Positions 16,402 to 24,959 of a stretch of DNA of 64,000 bases are shown here, one piece after another. The DNA comes from Halostagnicola sp. A-GB9-2 (GTDB lineage Archaea; Halobacteriota; Halobacteria; Halobacteriales; Natrialbaceae), in assembly GCF_030068615.1 (NCBI RefSeq), contig NZ_JASJOC010000002.1, positions 372,001 through 436,000 of the forward strand, in the 5' to 3' direction. How positions within the stretch are numbered: the stretch's first letter is position 1; each line of letters starts with the position of its first letter. The position numbers and the translations under genes were made by a program. Under the pieces are notes generated by a model. The model searched no databases and was not told the origin of the DNA. It saw only the letters and a program-made list of their open reading frames with translations.

Positions 16402-17730
16402 CTAATTGAACGGCGGCGAGTTCGGAATTTCGCTGTCGAACTCGTCGATCGGTCGGACACCGAGACCGTGGAAGTCCGGAAGCGGTTCCGCGTCGTCCTC
16501 GTCTTCCTGTGCGGCCTCGATCTCGTCGTCGTCGAACTCGCCGATGGGTTCTGGTTCGACGACATCGACGATGTCCCGGTCTTCGACGTCGATCACGGAG
16601 AAGCCAGGCGTCACGCCGGTTGCGGCGTGGGGATCGCCGGACAGTGGTGCGGGACCGCGAAGGGTCACGAACATGTACTCGCCGTCCGGGGAGGACCACA
16701 TGATGTCGGGCGAGTCCCGTTCGTCGGGGTTCTCACTCTGGGCCGGACCGTACGCGTCGATTTCTTCGATGACCGAGTCATCCTCGGGATCGAGGACGAT
16801 ACCGTCGTTGGTCTCGCGGTTGAGGACCCACAGTTCCTCGCCGTCGGGCGTAAACCAGAAACCGTGCGCGTCGACGCCTTCGGTGCTTCGTTCCTCCTCG
16901 ATAATCTCGTCTTCGGCGGTGTCGTAGACGTAGAACTCGCCGACGCCGTCTTCGCCCTCGTCCGGATCGGACGGGAGTCCGGCGGTGAGGTAGAACTTGT
17001 CCTCCTCCGGATGTGGCATCGTCCCACAGTTTGTCGGCAGTTCGTCCTGCGAGTAGGCGATCTCGACTTCGAACTCGTCGTGGTCGACGATCACGAGGCC
17101 GGAATCGTGGTAACTCGGTCCGAGCGTGTGGATCGACCGCCCGTTGCTGTCGAACTGGTGGCAGATCGGGCTCGCCGACTCGATTCCAGCGTCCTGGACC
17201 GTCTCGTCCTCGAGCAGTTCGAGTTCGGCTTCGATTTCGAACTCCTCGTCCTCGAGATTCGCGTCGATTCGTGAGATCGTCTCCTCGTTGATTACGTCCA
17301 CGTGGATGTACTCGTCGTCGGGCGAGAAGACGGCCATGTGCGAGCCGGGACCGGTCTCGATGTTACCGACGAGTTCGTAGTCTTCGGTTCGGAAGACGAG
17401 CGTGCGTGCACCAGCAGTACAAGCGACTGCCGCGTACTCGTAATCCGAACTGAAGTCGATCATGTGCGGAACGACGCCTTCGTCGGGCACGTCCTCGAGA
17501 TCGTTGACGTCTATCTCTTCGACGAGTTCGAACTCGTCGTCTTCGTCAGCATCTGGCTGGTAGACGTAAATGTCGTCTCGGCCCTGATCGAGTCCCCAAA
17601 TCTCGTATGAACCGTCTCCGTTGTCGTCACCGTTCCCACCGTTTTCCTCATCCGTTTCGTCCGAACATCCTGCCAGCGCGATTGCACCTGCGGTCGCGCT
17701 TCCTGCGAGAAATGCTCGTCGACTTTTCAT
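16402..17730 (-). CDS. Tat-dependent lipoprotein with YVTN-type beta-propeller
   Basis: The 442-residue product opens MKSRRAFLAGSATAGAIALAGCSDE: a twin-arginine signal followed directly by a lipobox (LAGC), so the mature protein is a membrane-anchored lipoprotein outside the cell. A Glu/Asp/Gly/Asn linker leads into repeats such as DDEYIHVDVINEETISRIDANL and FWFTPDGEELWVLNRETNDGIVL, the pattern of a YVTN or lactonase-like seven-bladed propeller. HMIDFSSDYEYAAV and CHQFDSNGRSIHTLGPSYHDSG include histidines that could bind metal. An alternative ATG five codons upstream (17745) is possible. Ligand or activity is not recognised. Confidence 0.82.
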   Translation of the reverse strand: MKSRRAFLAGSATAGAIALAGCSDETDEENGGNGDDNGDGSYEIWGLDQGRDDIYVYQPDADEDDEFELVEEIDVNDLEDVPDEGVVPHMIDFSSDYEYAAVACTAGARTLVFRTEDYELVGNIETGPGSHMAVFSPDDEYIHVDVINEETISRIDANLEDEEFEIEAELELLEDETVQDAGIESASPICHQFDSNGRSIHTLGPSYHDSGLVIVDHDEFEVEIAYSQDELPTNCGTMPHPEEDKFYLTAGLPSDPDEGEDGVGEFYVYDTAEDEIIEEERSTEGVDAHGFWFTPDGEELWVLNRETNDGIVLDPEDDSVIEEIDAYGPAQSENPDERDSPDIMWSSPDGEYMFVTLRGPAPLSGDPHAATGVTPGFSVIDVEDRDIVDVVEPEPIGEFDDDEIEAAQEDEDDAEPLPDFHGLGVRPIDEFDSEIPNSPPFN

Positions 17731-17745
17731 TGGATCAACCGTCAT

Positions 17746-18067
17746 CACCCAAAGTCCGAACTCCACCCCCAAAAGTTTGCTTGTTTCAGCCCTTCTCCGT
17801 GGCAAATTCTGGCGTTCGGGATAGGAAGGGGCAAATATTGGTGCTACCGTATTTACCCTGTCTTCTGAGGGTGGCACTGAACCACGGTTACGATAATTCC
17901 GTCCAGACTGGTCGAAAAGGTTGGCAATTATTGCCCATATCTGTGTCGACAATCGAAACGACACCCGCTGTCGAAACAGCGCACGCTATAGTACGGACTT
18001 CTATCAGGATTCTCAACGATTACTACCGATTTCTATCGAGATTCCCAGCGATGAACCGGTATCCCGC
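17746..18067. other. Intergenic region with a CGAA hairpin and a degenerate direct repeat
   Basis: No gene is seen. CGCTGT-CGAA-ACAGCG (17966-17981) is a perfect six-base stem with a stable tetraloop. A 24-base segment at 17999-18022 (TTCTATCAGGATTC...) recurs at 18031-18054 with about five mismatches. The region holds the lipoprotein gene's promoter at its left and the 3' flank of ribL at its right. Confidence 0.4.
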
Positions 18068-18535
18068 TCACTCCCGTCGCTCGAGAATTCGATCGATGAT
18101 CAGTCGCGTCGATAACAGTTCGTCGTCGTATTTCGGCTCCCGCGGATCCGCTCGCTCGACCGTACAGTCGATTCCCCGCCGTTCGAGTTCGGCTTCGATC
18201 GCCTCGTCATCGTGGTGTTGGTCGTGGCCAAGCGCGATCACGTCGGGATCGATTTCCTCGATCGGAACGAAGATATCCTCCTCGTGACCGAGAACTGCCT
18301 CGTCGACGACCTCGAGCGAATCGATGACATCTCGGCGCTGGCGACCGCTACAGACCGGTGATTCCTTGTGGTCGACGTTGGTCTTTCTGGCGACAATAAC
18401 GACGAGTTCGTCGCCCATCGACGCCGCTTGCTCCAGGTAGTGGACGTGACCCGGGTGCAGAATGTCGAAGGTCCCCTGGGCGACGACGGTTCGTAATTCC
18501 GTCGACAATTCGTCGGTGTCATCGTCCCGATTCAC
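18068..18535 (-). CDS. ribL: Archaeal FAD synthetase (cytidylyltransferase fold)
   Basis: The 155-residue protein carries [21 protein letters not shown], where HPGH is the HxGH nucleotidyl-transfer motif, and [12 protein letters not shown] near the C-terminus where the family has ISSTxI. Its size and sequence match the archaeal RibL family, which adenylates FMN to FAD and is unrelated to bacterial RibF. The related glycerol-3-phosphate cytidylyltransferases share the fold but differ in the second half ([12 protein letters not shown] is RibL-like). It lies about 90 bases downstream of the JAMM protease gene on the same strand and could be cotranscribed. Confidence 0.87.
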   Translation of the reverse strand: MNRDDDTDELSTELRTVVAQGTFDILHPGHVHYLEQAASMGDELVVIVARKTNVDHKESPVCSGRQRRDVIDSLEVVDEAVLGHEEDIFVPIEEIDPDVIALGHDQHHDDEAIEAELERRGIDCTVERADPREPKYDDELLSTRLIIDRILERRE

Positions 18536-18626
18536 GGCTGATTCACCTCCGAAACGGAGAAACAGAGCGGTCGTTCTGCGGGAACCTTCGGGCTCGATAC
18601 AGCCGTCGTCGACTCGTCAGTTCGAA

Positions 18627-19127
18627 TCACTCCCATTGCATATCCTCGTCGATGTCCGCCTGCGTGAAATCAAAGAACTCCTCGGATTCGGGCAGTTCAA
18701 CGTCGAGGACGTTCAACTGCGTCGGTTCTCCCTGCGAATCGAACGCTTGCCAGTCCGAGCGCCGATACGGCGCACCGATAATAACGTGGACGCTGCCGCG
18801 GCCGAACGTTTCCAGATCCGCACTACTCGGTCGAACGACGCCGTTAGGGTGAGAGTGGATGCTCCCAAGCGCCTTGACATCGTTCGGAATCATACTCGTC
18901 CGAACGGTCGCGCTGACGCTGTTGCTCTCCGTTCCCGGAACGACGAGAATATCGGTGATAACGAGACCGTCTCGTTCGAGCCCGAGCGTGTTCGCCTCGG
19001 TTCCGCGGAGAAACCCCATGTACTCGTTCGGGTGTGTCTCCTCGGAGGACTCGAGTACGAACTCGAGCGTTTCCTCGGCGATACCGAGTATCTCACTCGA
19101 GCGGAACAACGCGTCGAACAGCCCCAT
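18627..19127 (-). CDS. JAMM/MPN+ metalloprotease family protein
   Basis: The 166-residue protein has the full JAMM zinc motif: Glu35 in HPNEYMGFL, then His91 and His93 in SIHSHPNG, with Ser101 and Asp104 in PSSADLE, so the spacing H-x-H-x7-S-x2-D is exact. In haloarchaea such enzymes remove SAMP ubiquitin-like modifiers or act on related isopeptide bonds. With all ligands present it is likely active. It lies upstream of ribL, an arrangement that I recall also in Haloferax, where the neighbouring JAMM gene is the second (JAMM2) paralogue rather than the characterised desampylase. The substrate therefore remains open. Confidence 0.85.
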   Translation of the reverse strand: MGLFDALFRSSEILGIAEETLEFVLESSEETHPNEYMGFLRGTEANTLGLERDGLVITDILVVPGTESNSVSATVRTSMIPNDVKALGSIHSHPNGVVRPSSADLETFGRGSVHVIIGAPYRRSDWQAFDSQGEPTQLNVLDVELPESEEFFDFTQADIDEDMQWE

Positions 19128-19288
19128 GTACCCACATCCGAGTTTGCGGTTGCTAAACGTTCCGAATGGAATCGCCGGCTGAGTGTCGGCAAAATCTGAC
19201 GAACGCCCATCCGATACATAATTATTGAGAGTGCCGTACTGGATGCTATGTCAGATATACACATTCCACATACATTGTAGGTAGGCAC

Positions 19289-19296
19289 TTTTAATT
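19289..19296 (+). promoter_or_regulatory. TATA box of the malic enzyme gene
   Basis: TTTTAATT is centred about 26 bases before ATG 19318, placing initiation at the start codon. The transcript is therefore expected to be leaderless. Confidence 0.5.
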
Positions 19297-19317
19297 CGTG
19301 AGTTCGAACAGGTTTCT

Positions 19318-21570
19318 ATGGGACTCGAAGAGGACGCACTCGACTATCATCGCGAGGAACCGCCCGGCAAAATCGAGATTCGGACGACCAAATCGACGAA
19401 CACCCAGCGCGATCTCTCGCTTGCGTACTCGCCCGGCGTTGCGGGACCGTGTCGTGAAATCGCGTCGGACGCTGATGACGCCTACCAGTACACTGCAAAA
19501 GAGAATCTCGTCGGCGTGGTGTCGAACGGCTCCGCGGTCCTCGGATTGGGCGACATCGGCGCGCAGGCGTCCAAGCCCGTCATGGAGGGGAAAGGCGTTC
19601 TCTTCAAGCGGTTCGCGGACATCGACGTCTTCGACGTCGAACTCGACCTCGAGGAGCCAGACGCGTTCGTCGAGTCGGTCGCCGCGATGGAGCCGACCTT
19701 CGGCGGCGTCAATATCGAGGATATCGCCGCACCCGATTGCTTTCGCATCGAGGAGCGCCTCCGCGAGCGAATGGATATTCCGGTGTTTCACGACGACCAG
19801 CACGGCACCGCGATCATCAGCGGCGCCGCGCTGTTGAACGCCGTCGAACTGATCGAAAAGGACCTCGAGTCACTCAAGGTAACCTTCGCAGGTGCGGGCG
19901 CGGCGGCGGTCGCGACTGCGCGGTTCTTCGTTTCGCTCGGCATCAAAAGAGCAAACATCACGATGTGCGATATCGACGGTATCCTCACGACCGAACGCGC
20001 CGAGGCTGGCGATCTGAATGCGTATAACCGAGAGTTTGCATCCGACGTTCCGGGAACTGAACTGGCCGATGCGATGGCCGATGCGGACGTCTTCGTCGGA
20101 CTCTCCGCGGGCGGAATTGTCTCCCCGGAGATGGTCCGGTCGATGGCTGAGAACCCGATTCTCTTCGCCATGGCGAACCCCAATCCGGAGATCGGCTACG
20201 AGGAAGCCAAATCCGCACGCGACGATACGGTCATCATGGCGACCGGCCGCTCGGATTACCCAAACCAGGTCAACAACGTTCTCGGGTTTCCATTCATTTT
20301 CCGCGGCGCGCTCGACGTGCGTGCAAAGCAGGTGAACGAAGCGATGAAAGTCGCCGCCGCCGAGGCGCTCGCCGATCTGGCGAGACGAGACGTTCCCGAC
20401 GCGGTCCTCAAAGCGTACGGCGACCAGCCGCTCCAGTTCGGCCCCGAGTACATCATCCCGAAACCACTCGATCCCCGCGTTCTGTTCGAGGTCGCACCCG
20501 CGGTCGCGGGCGCGGCAATGGAAACCGGTGCCGCACGAACGAATATCGACCTCGAGGCGTACGTCGAACGGCTCGAGGCGCGTCTCGGAAAATCCCGCGA
20601 GATGATGCGGATCGTCCTCAACAAGGCCCAGAGCGAGCCGAAACGGCTCGCGCTCGCGGAGGGCGGACACGAGAAGATCATTCGGGCGGCCTACCAGATC
20701 GCCGAGCGAGAGATCGCCGAACCGGTTTTGATCGGCGATAAGGACGAGATCCGGTCGACCGCGGCGAACCTCGGGCTCGACTTCGAGCCGGAGGTTGCTG
20801 ATCCGACGGACGGCTCGTACGACCACTACGTCGAAACCCTCTACGAGGAACGGAAACGAAAGGGAGTCACCCGAAACGAGGCCGAAGAGATGATCCGCGA
20901 GAGCAACTACTTCGCCTCCGTGATGGTCGAAAGCGGCGACGCCGATGCGATGTTGACCGGATTGACCCATCACTACCCCTCGGCGCTTCGACCACCCTTG
21001 CAGGTCATCGGAACGGCGTCGGACGCCGATTACGCCGCGGGAGTCTACCTGCTCGCGTTCAAAAATCGGGTCGTCTTCCTCGCCGACGCGACCGTCAACC
21101 AGAACCCCGACGAGGAGGTGCTGGCCGAAGTGACCCGACACACGGCGTCGCTCGCCGAACGGTTTAACGTCGAACCGCGCGCCGCGTTGCTGTCGTACTC
21201 GAACTTCGGAAGCGTGGACAACGAAGGGACCCGAAAACCGCGCCGCGCCGCTCAACTGCTTCGGGACGATCCGGCCGTCGAGTTCCCTGTCGACGGTGAG
21301 ATGCAAGCAGATACCGCGGTCGTCGAAGAAATGCTGACCGATACCTACGAGTTCACCGACCTCGAGAAGCCGGCGAACGTCCTCGTCCTGCCGAACCTCG
21401 AGGCCGGAAACATCTGTTATAAGTTGCTCCAGCGACTGGGCGGCGCGGAAGCGATCGGTCCGATGCTCGTCGGGATGGACAAACCGGTCCACGTCCTGCA
21501 GCGGGATGACGAGGTGAAAGATATCGTCAATCTCGCAGCAGTCGCGACCGTCGACGCACAACGGCAGTAA
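19318..21570 (+). CDS. maeB: Malic enzyme fused to a phosphotransacetylase-like domain
   Basis: The 750-residue protein has two parts. Residues 1 to about 425 are the malic enzyme, with TNTQRDLSLAYSPGVAGPCREI, FHDDQHGTAIISGAALLNA (metal site) and VTFAGAGAAAVATARFF (NAD(P)-binding loop). Residues of about 435-750 match phosphate acetyltransferase (LALAEGGHEKIIRAAYQI, GLTHHYPSALRPPLQVIGT, LVLPNLEAGNICYKL). It decarboxylates malate to pyruvate with NADP or NAD. In the well-studied bacterial MaeB fusions the second domain binds acetyl-CoA and regulates rather than catalyses; the same is inferred here. Length and domain order are as in MaeB. Its TATA box lies 26 bases upstream. Confidence 0.93.
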   Translation: MGLEEDALDYHREEPPGKIEIRTTKSTNTQRDLSLAYSPGVAGPCREIASDADDAYQYTAKENLVGVVSNGSAVLGLGDIGAQASKPVMEGKGVLFKRFADIDVFDVELDLEEPDAFVESVAAMEPTFGGVNIEDIAAPDCFRIEERLRERMDIPVFHDDQHGTAIISGAALLNAVELIEKDLESLKVTFAGAGAAAVATARFFVSLGIKRANITMCDIDGILTTERAEAGDLNAYNREFASDVPGTELADAMADADVFVGLSAGGIVSPEMVRSMAENPILFAMANPNPEIGYEEAKSARDDTVIMATGRSDYPNQVNNVLGFPFIFRGALDVRAKQVNEAMKVAAAEALADLARRDVPDAVLKAYGDQPLQFGPEYIIPKPLDPRVLFEVAPAVAGAAMETGAARTNIDLEAYVERLEARLGKSREMMRIVLNKAQSEPKRLALAEGGHEKIIRAAYQIAEREIAEPVLIGDKDEIRSTAANLGLDFEPEVADPTDGSYDHYVETLYEERKRKGVTRNEAEEMIRESNYFASVMVESGDADAMLTGLTHHYPSALRPPLQVIGTASDADYAAGVYLLAFKNRVVFLADATVNQNPDEEVLAEVTRHTASLAERFNVEPRAALLSYSNFGSVDNEGTRKPRRAAQLLRDDPAVEFPVDGEMQADTAVVEEMLTDTYEFTDLEKPANVLVLPNLEAGNICYKLLQRLGGAEAIGPMLVGMDKPVHVLQRDDEVKDIVNLAAVATVDAQRQ

Positions 21571-21688
21571 CTGGACGATTCCCGTCCCGAGAATACGTCC
21601 TCGGAACAATTCGTCGAACGCAGATTGCCACTGAGGGTATCGTGTCTTGACAAGGGTTATACGCTCCCATCTCAAATACCGGGTCAAG

Positions 21689-23593
21689 ATGACACGCGAG
21701 TCTGCCGGGGTCCCCGGCGACGACGACGGGGATTCCGTCGTTTACGATCTTGCTGCTGATTGCACCGCTGAGGATCTCGAAGAAGGAAGCCCATATCTGG
21801 CCGAAATCAACGGTATCGTCGACTACGGCGTCTTCGTCGATGTCTCTGATTCCGTCTCCGGGCTCGTCCACGAATCCGTCCTCGAGGGTACCTACCGCGT
21901 CGGCGACGAGATCGTCGTCGAACTCGAGAGCGTTCGAGAGAACGGCGACATCGCCTTCGAGCCGGCCGACTTCGAATCCTACACGCTCGAGGAGGTCTCC
22001 CACGACTACACGCTCACCGGAAGCAACCGACTCGAGGCCAACGTCGGCGACCAGATCCACCTCGAAGGAAAGGTCGTGCAGGTCAAACAGACCGGCGGTC
22101 CGACGATTTTCCACGTCACGGACGAATTCGGCGTCGTTCCCTGCGCGGCGTTCGAGGAAGCCGGCGTCCGGGCCTACCCGCAAGTCGAAGTCGGCGACAT
22201 CGTTCGCGTCACCGGCACGCCCGAGCGTCGCGAGGACGCGGTTCAGATCGAAGTCGACGGCCTCACCAAACTCGACGGTGAGATCGAAGCCGACGCCCGA
22301 GAACGCCTCGAAGAGGCCCTCGAAGAGCGATCCCAACCGCACGAGGTCGAACCGCTTATCGACTGGCCGGCATTCGAGAAGCTCCGACCGAACCTCGAGG
22401 AGGTCGCGACGAAGCTCCGCCGAACGGTTCTCGAAGGACGGCCGATCCGCGTTCGCCACCACGCAGACGGCGACGGCATGTGTGCGGCCGTTCCGGTCCA
22501 GCTCGCACTGGAGCGGTTCATCACCGATGTCCACGAGGACGACAACGCGCCACAGCACCTGATCAAACGGCTGCCCGCGAAAGCGCCGTTCTACGAGATG
22601 GAAGACGCCACGCGGGACCTCAACTTCGCGCTCGAGGACCGCGAGAAACACGGCCAGCAACTTCCGCTCCTGTTGATGCTCGACAACGGCTCGACGGCGG
22701 AGGACGTTCCCGCCTACGAGACGCTGGCTCACTACGATATCCCGATCGTCGCGATCGATCACCACCACCCCGACCCCGAATCTGTCGAGGGATTGCTCGA
22801 TGCCCACGTCAATCCGTACCTCCACGACGAGGACTACCGGATCACGACGGGAATGCTCTGCGTGGAGCTCGCGCGGATGATCTACCCGGAGATGACCGAC
22901 GAACTCCGCCACATCCCCGCAGTTGCCGGACTCTCGGACCGGTCGAAAGCCGACGCGATGACCGACTACCTCGCGCTCGCTGACGAGGAGGGCTACGACG
23001 AAGGTCGTCTGCAGGATCTAAGTGAGGCACTCGACTACGCCGCGTTCTGGCTCCGATACAACTCCGGCGACCAGCTGATTCAGGACTTACTCCAGATCGG
23101 CAGCGACGACGAGGAGCGCCACCGAGAGCTCGTCGAATTCTTCGCCGACCGAGCACGCGACGAAGTCGACGACCAACTCGACGCTGCGATGGCTCACTTG
23201 GAACACGAGGACCTCGATAACGGCGCGCACCTCTACCGGATCGACGTCGAGAACTACGCCCACCGGTTTACCTATCCCGCGCCGGGTAAAACGACGGGCG
23301 AGATTCACGATCGCAAGATCGAAGAGACGGGCGATCCCGTCATCACGGTCGGCTACGGACCGGACTTCGCCGTCCTCCGAAGCGACGGTGTCCGCCTCGA
23401 TATTCCCGTTATGGTTTCGGAACTCGAGGAGGAGGTGCCGGGTGGCGGCGTCTCCGGCGGCGGCCACCTCGTCGTCGGCTCGATCAAGTTCGTCAAGGGA
23501 AAACGCGAGGAAGTGATCGACGCGCTCGTCGAGAAGATGGCCGAGGCCGACATCGACGAGGAGCTTTCGACCGCGGCACCGATCGACGACTAA
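21689..23593 (+). CDS. RecJ-like DHH-family nuclease with N-terminal S1 and OB-fold domains
   Basis: The 634-residue protein begins with an S1-like domain (EEGSPYLAEINGIVDYGVFVDVSDSVSGLVHESVL), followed by an OB-fold nucleic-acid-binding domain (LEGKVVQVKQTGGPTIFHVTDEFG). The catalytic DHH domain has VRHHADGDGMCAAVP (motif I) and AIDHHHPDP (motif III), and GGGVSGGGHLVVG is the DHHA1 substrate-binding motif. This is the haloarchaeal RecJ/GAN-like architecture, expected to be a single-strand exonuclease in replication or repair, possibly with GINS. ATG 21689 is preferred to the longer frame from 21647, because GGTTATAC (21655-21662) is a suitable TATA box for it. Confidence 0.88.
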   Translation: MTRESAGVPGDDDGDSVVYDLAADCTAEDLEEGSPYLAEINGIVDYGVFVDVSDSVSGLVHESVLEGTYRVGDEIVVELESVRENGDIAFEPADFESYTLEEVSHDYTLTGSNRLEANVGDQIHLEGKVVQVKQTGGPTIFHVTDEFGVVPCAAFEEAGVRAYPQVEVGDIVRVTGTPERREDAVQIEVDGLTKLDGEIEADARERLEEALEERSQPHEVEPLIDWPAFEKLRPNLEEVATKLRRTVLEGRPIRVRHHADGDGMCAAVPVQLALERFITDVHEDDNAPQHLIKRLPAKAPFYEMEDATRDLNFALEDREKHGQQLPLLLMLDNGSTAEDVPAYETLAHYDIPIVAIDHHHPDPESVEGLLDAHVNPYLHDEDYRITTGMLCVELARMIYPEMTDELRHIPAVAGLSDRSKADAMTDYLALADEEGYDEGRLQDLSEALDYAAFWLRYNSGDQLIQDLLQIGSDDEERHRELVEFFADRARDEVDDQLDAAMAHLEHEDLDNGAHLYRIDVENYAHRFTYPAPGKTTGEIHDRKIEETGDPVITVGYGPDFAVLRSDGVRLDIPVMVSELEEEVPGGGVSGGGHLVVGSIKFVKGKREEVIDALVEKMAEADIDEELSTAAPIDD

Positions 23594-23604
23594 CGACGCC
23601 GCTC

Positions 23605-23630
23605 GCGGTTGTTCTTTTTGTGTTGTTTTC
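23605..23630 (+). terminator. Oligo-T termination region after the RecJ-like gene
   Basis: The sequence after the stop codon runs GGTTGTTCTTTTTGTGTTGTTTT on the coding strand. T-rich tracts without strong hairpins are the usual intrinsic terminators in archaea. Confidence 0.4.
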
Positions 23631-23965
23631 AGACGACAGTTTTCGCACGCGTTAGTGAGACAGGGCTGGTTAGAATCGGAGGACGGCTGGGCCGGACCCG
23701 TCGAGAGCCGCTTTCGAGTCACTGTTAGCGCTCGCGGCTACCTGTTGTCATCGCTTGCGAGAAGATGGGACGACCGCCTCGAACTCGAGCGATCGAAGAT
23801 AGTCTCGATCGGATCCGCCTCAGACACTGATTGCATTGTCTCTGTACGAGCAACGGATTGAATAGGCTGTTCACGGAGGCTGGTTCGACAGGCTAGACAG
23901 TAGCAACCTCTCGAAGACCACCGAAGCGATGATGGACTGTGTTCGTCAGACTGTTTTTACAATAT

Positions 23966-23990
23966 TAAACAAGACTAAACAATCATAAAC
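23966..23990 (+). promoter_or_regulatory. Three TAAAC repeats phased at exactly 10 bases before fba
   Basis: TAAAC occurs at 23966-23970, 23976-23980 and 23986-23990, so all three face the same side of the helix. They end about 40 bases before the aldolase ATG, just upstream of a weak TATA-like TACTTAG (about 23996-24002). This is where haloarchaeal activators or repressors bind. The protein that reads them is unknown; the adjacent GlpR is an obvious candidate. Confidence 0.45.
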
Positions 23991-24029
23991 GGTACTACTT
24001 AGCCACATTGAATACTCATTTCTGATTGG

Positions 24030-24818
24030 ATGCGACAACTCACCGAGACACCGCTCGTACGGGATGGAAAGTCAATCATTCTCGCGCACGATCACGGGCT
24101 CGAACACGGACCCGCTGCGTTCGACGACGTGCCTGAGAGATTGGATCCGAGGACGGTCTTCGAGATGGCAACCCACGACGCCGTGACCGGGTTTGCAGTC
24201 CAGAAGGGATTGGCGGAGACATACTACCCTTCCTACGACGATGACGTGAATTTGTTGGCGAAGCTCAACGGAACCAGCAGTCTCTGGATGGGCGAACCGT
24301 ACTCGCCACAAACGTGTTCGGTAGAGTACGCGCTCGAGCTCGGTGCAGATGCCATCGGATACACGGTGTACCCAGGAACCAACCGTGAAACGGAGATGTT
24401 CGAGGAATTCAGGGACGTCCAAGAGCGCGCTCGCGAGCACGACGTTCCGGTAGCCATGTGGTCGTATCCGCGTGGACAAGCGCTAAAGGAACATCGTCAC
24501 CCGGAGGTCATCTCGTACGCGACTCGAATCGCCCTCGAGCTCGGCGCGGACATCGCGAAGGTGAAGTATCCGCGCAGCGGGCAGGCGATGGCCGACGCTG
24601 TCGCCGCGGCGGGTGACGTCAACGTCGTTCTGAGCGGCGGATCCAAAGCCGATGATCGTGAGTTCCTCTCGCTGGTCGAAACCGCGATGAACGCGGGTGC
24701 GAGCGGTCTAGCGGTCGGTCGTAACGTCTGGCAACGGGAGAATCCCGAACAGATCCTTGACGCGCTCGAGGCGGTCGTCTTCGAGGGAGCGACTACCGAC
24801 GAGGCACTCGCCGAGTGA
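24030..24818 (+). CDS. fba: Class I fructose-1,6-bisphosphate aldolase, archaeal DhnA type
   Basis: The 262-residue protein opens with LVRDGKSIILAHDHGLEHGP, the hallmark of archaeal type class I aldolases (FbaB/DhnA). GADIAKVKYP places the Schiff-base lysine at residue 177, the same number as in the characterised Thermoproteus enzyme, and VVLSGGSKADD and GASGLAVGRNVWQ bind phosphate. It cleaves fructose-1,6-bisphosphate to glyceraldehyde-3-phosphate and dihydroxyacetone phosphate. Haloferax uses a class II aldolase at the corresponding place in its fructose operon, as I recall, so a class I enzyme here is a local difference. A 2-amino-3,7-dideoxyheptulosonate synthase role is excluded less firmly, since the families are close, but the operon context argues for the aldolase. 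Confidence 0.87.
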   Translation: MRQLTETPLVRDGKSIILAHDHGLEHGPAAFDDVPERLDPRTVFEMATHDAVTGFAVQKGLAETYYPSYDDDVNLLAKLNGTSSLWMGEPYSPQTCSVEYALELGADAIGYTVYPGTNRETEMFEEFRDVQERAREHDVPVAMWSYPRGQALKEHRHPEVISYATRIALELGADIAKVKYPRSGQAMADAVAAAGDVNVVLSGGSKADDREFLSLVETAMNAGASGLAVGRNVWQRENPEQILDALEAVVFEGATTDEALAE

Positions 24819-24959
24819 TTCCCGGCTCGAAACCCAGAGACCAGTCGAATATCACTACCACGAGCACCGCATTGCTCGTCGCGCGGACCCGATCAAAAAC
24901 GCTCACAATCAGATAGAAATATGAACGCCGCTGCACTATCGGTGGGTACGCAAACCGCT

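Larger units (their letters stand above)
23594..24029. other. Intergenic region upstream of the fructose locus
   Basis: About 435 bases with no convincing gene. The left third has the T-rich terminator; the right 100 bases are AT-rich and carry the aldolase promoter with the phased TAAAC repeats described separately. AGGCTG-type words recur between 23870 and 23895 without clear structure. Confidence 0.4.

Noticed and set aside
19870-22912. Two long minus-strand frames (605 and 461 codons) opposite the malic enzyme and RecJ-like genes
   Set aside because: Both are shadows of highly conserved plus-strand genes with complete motifs; their sequences are Arg/Val/Asp-rich artefacts of antisense codon use.
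23655-23861. 68-codon frame upstream of the aldolase gene
   Set aside because: No homology pattern, no TATA box and non-halophilic composition.
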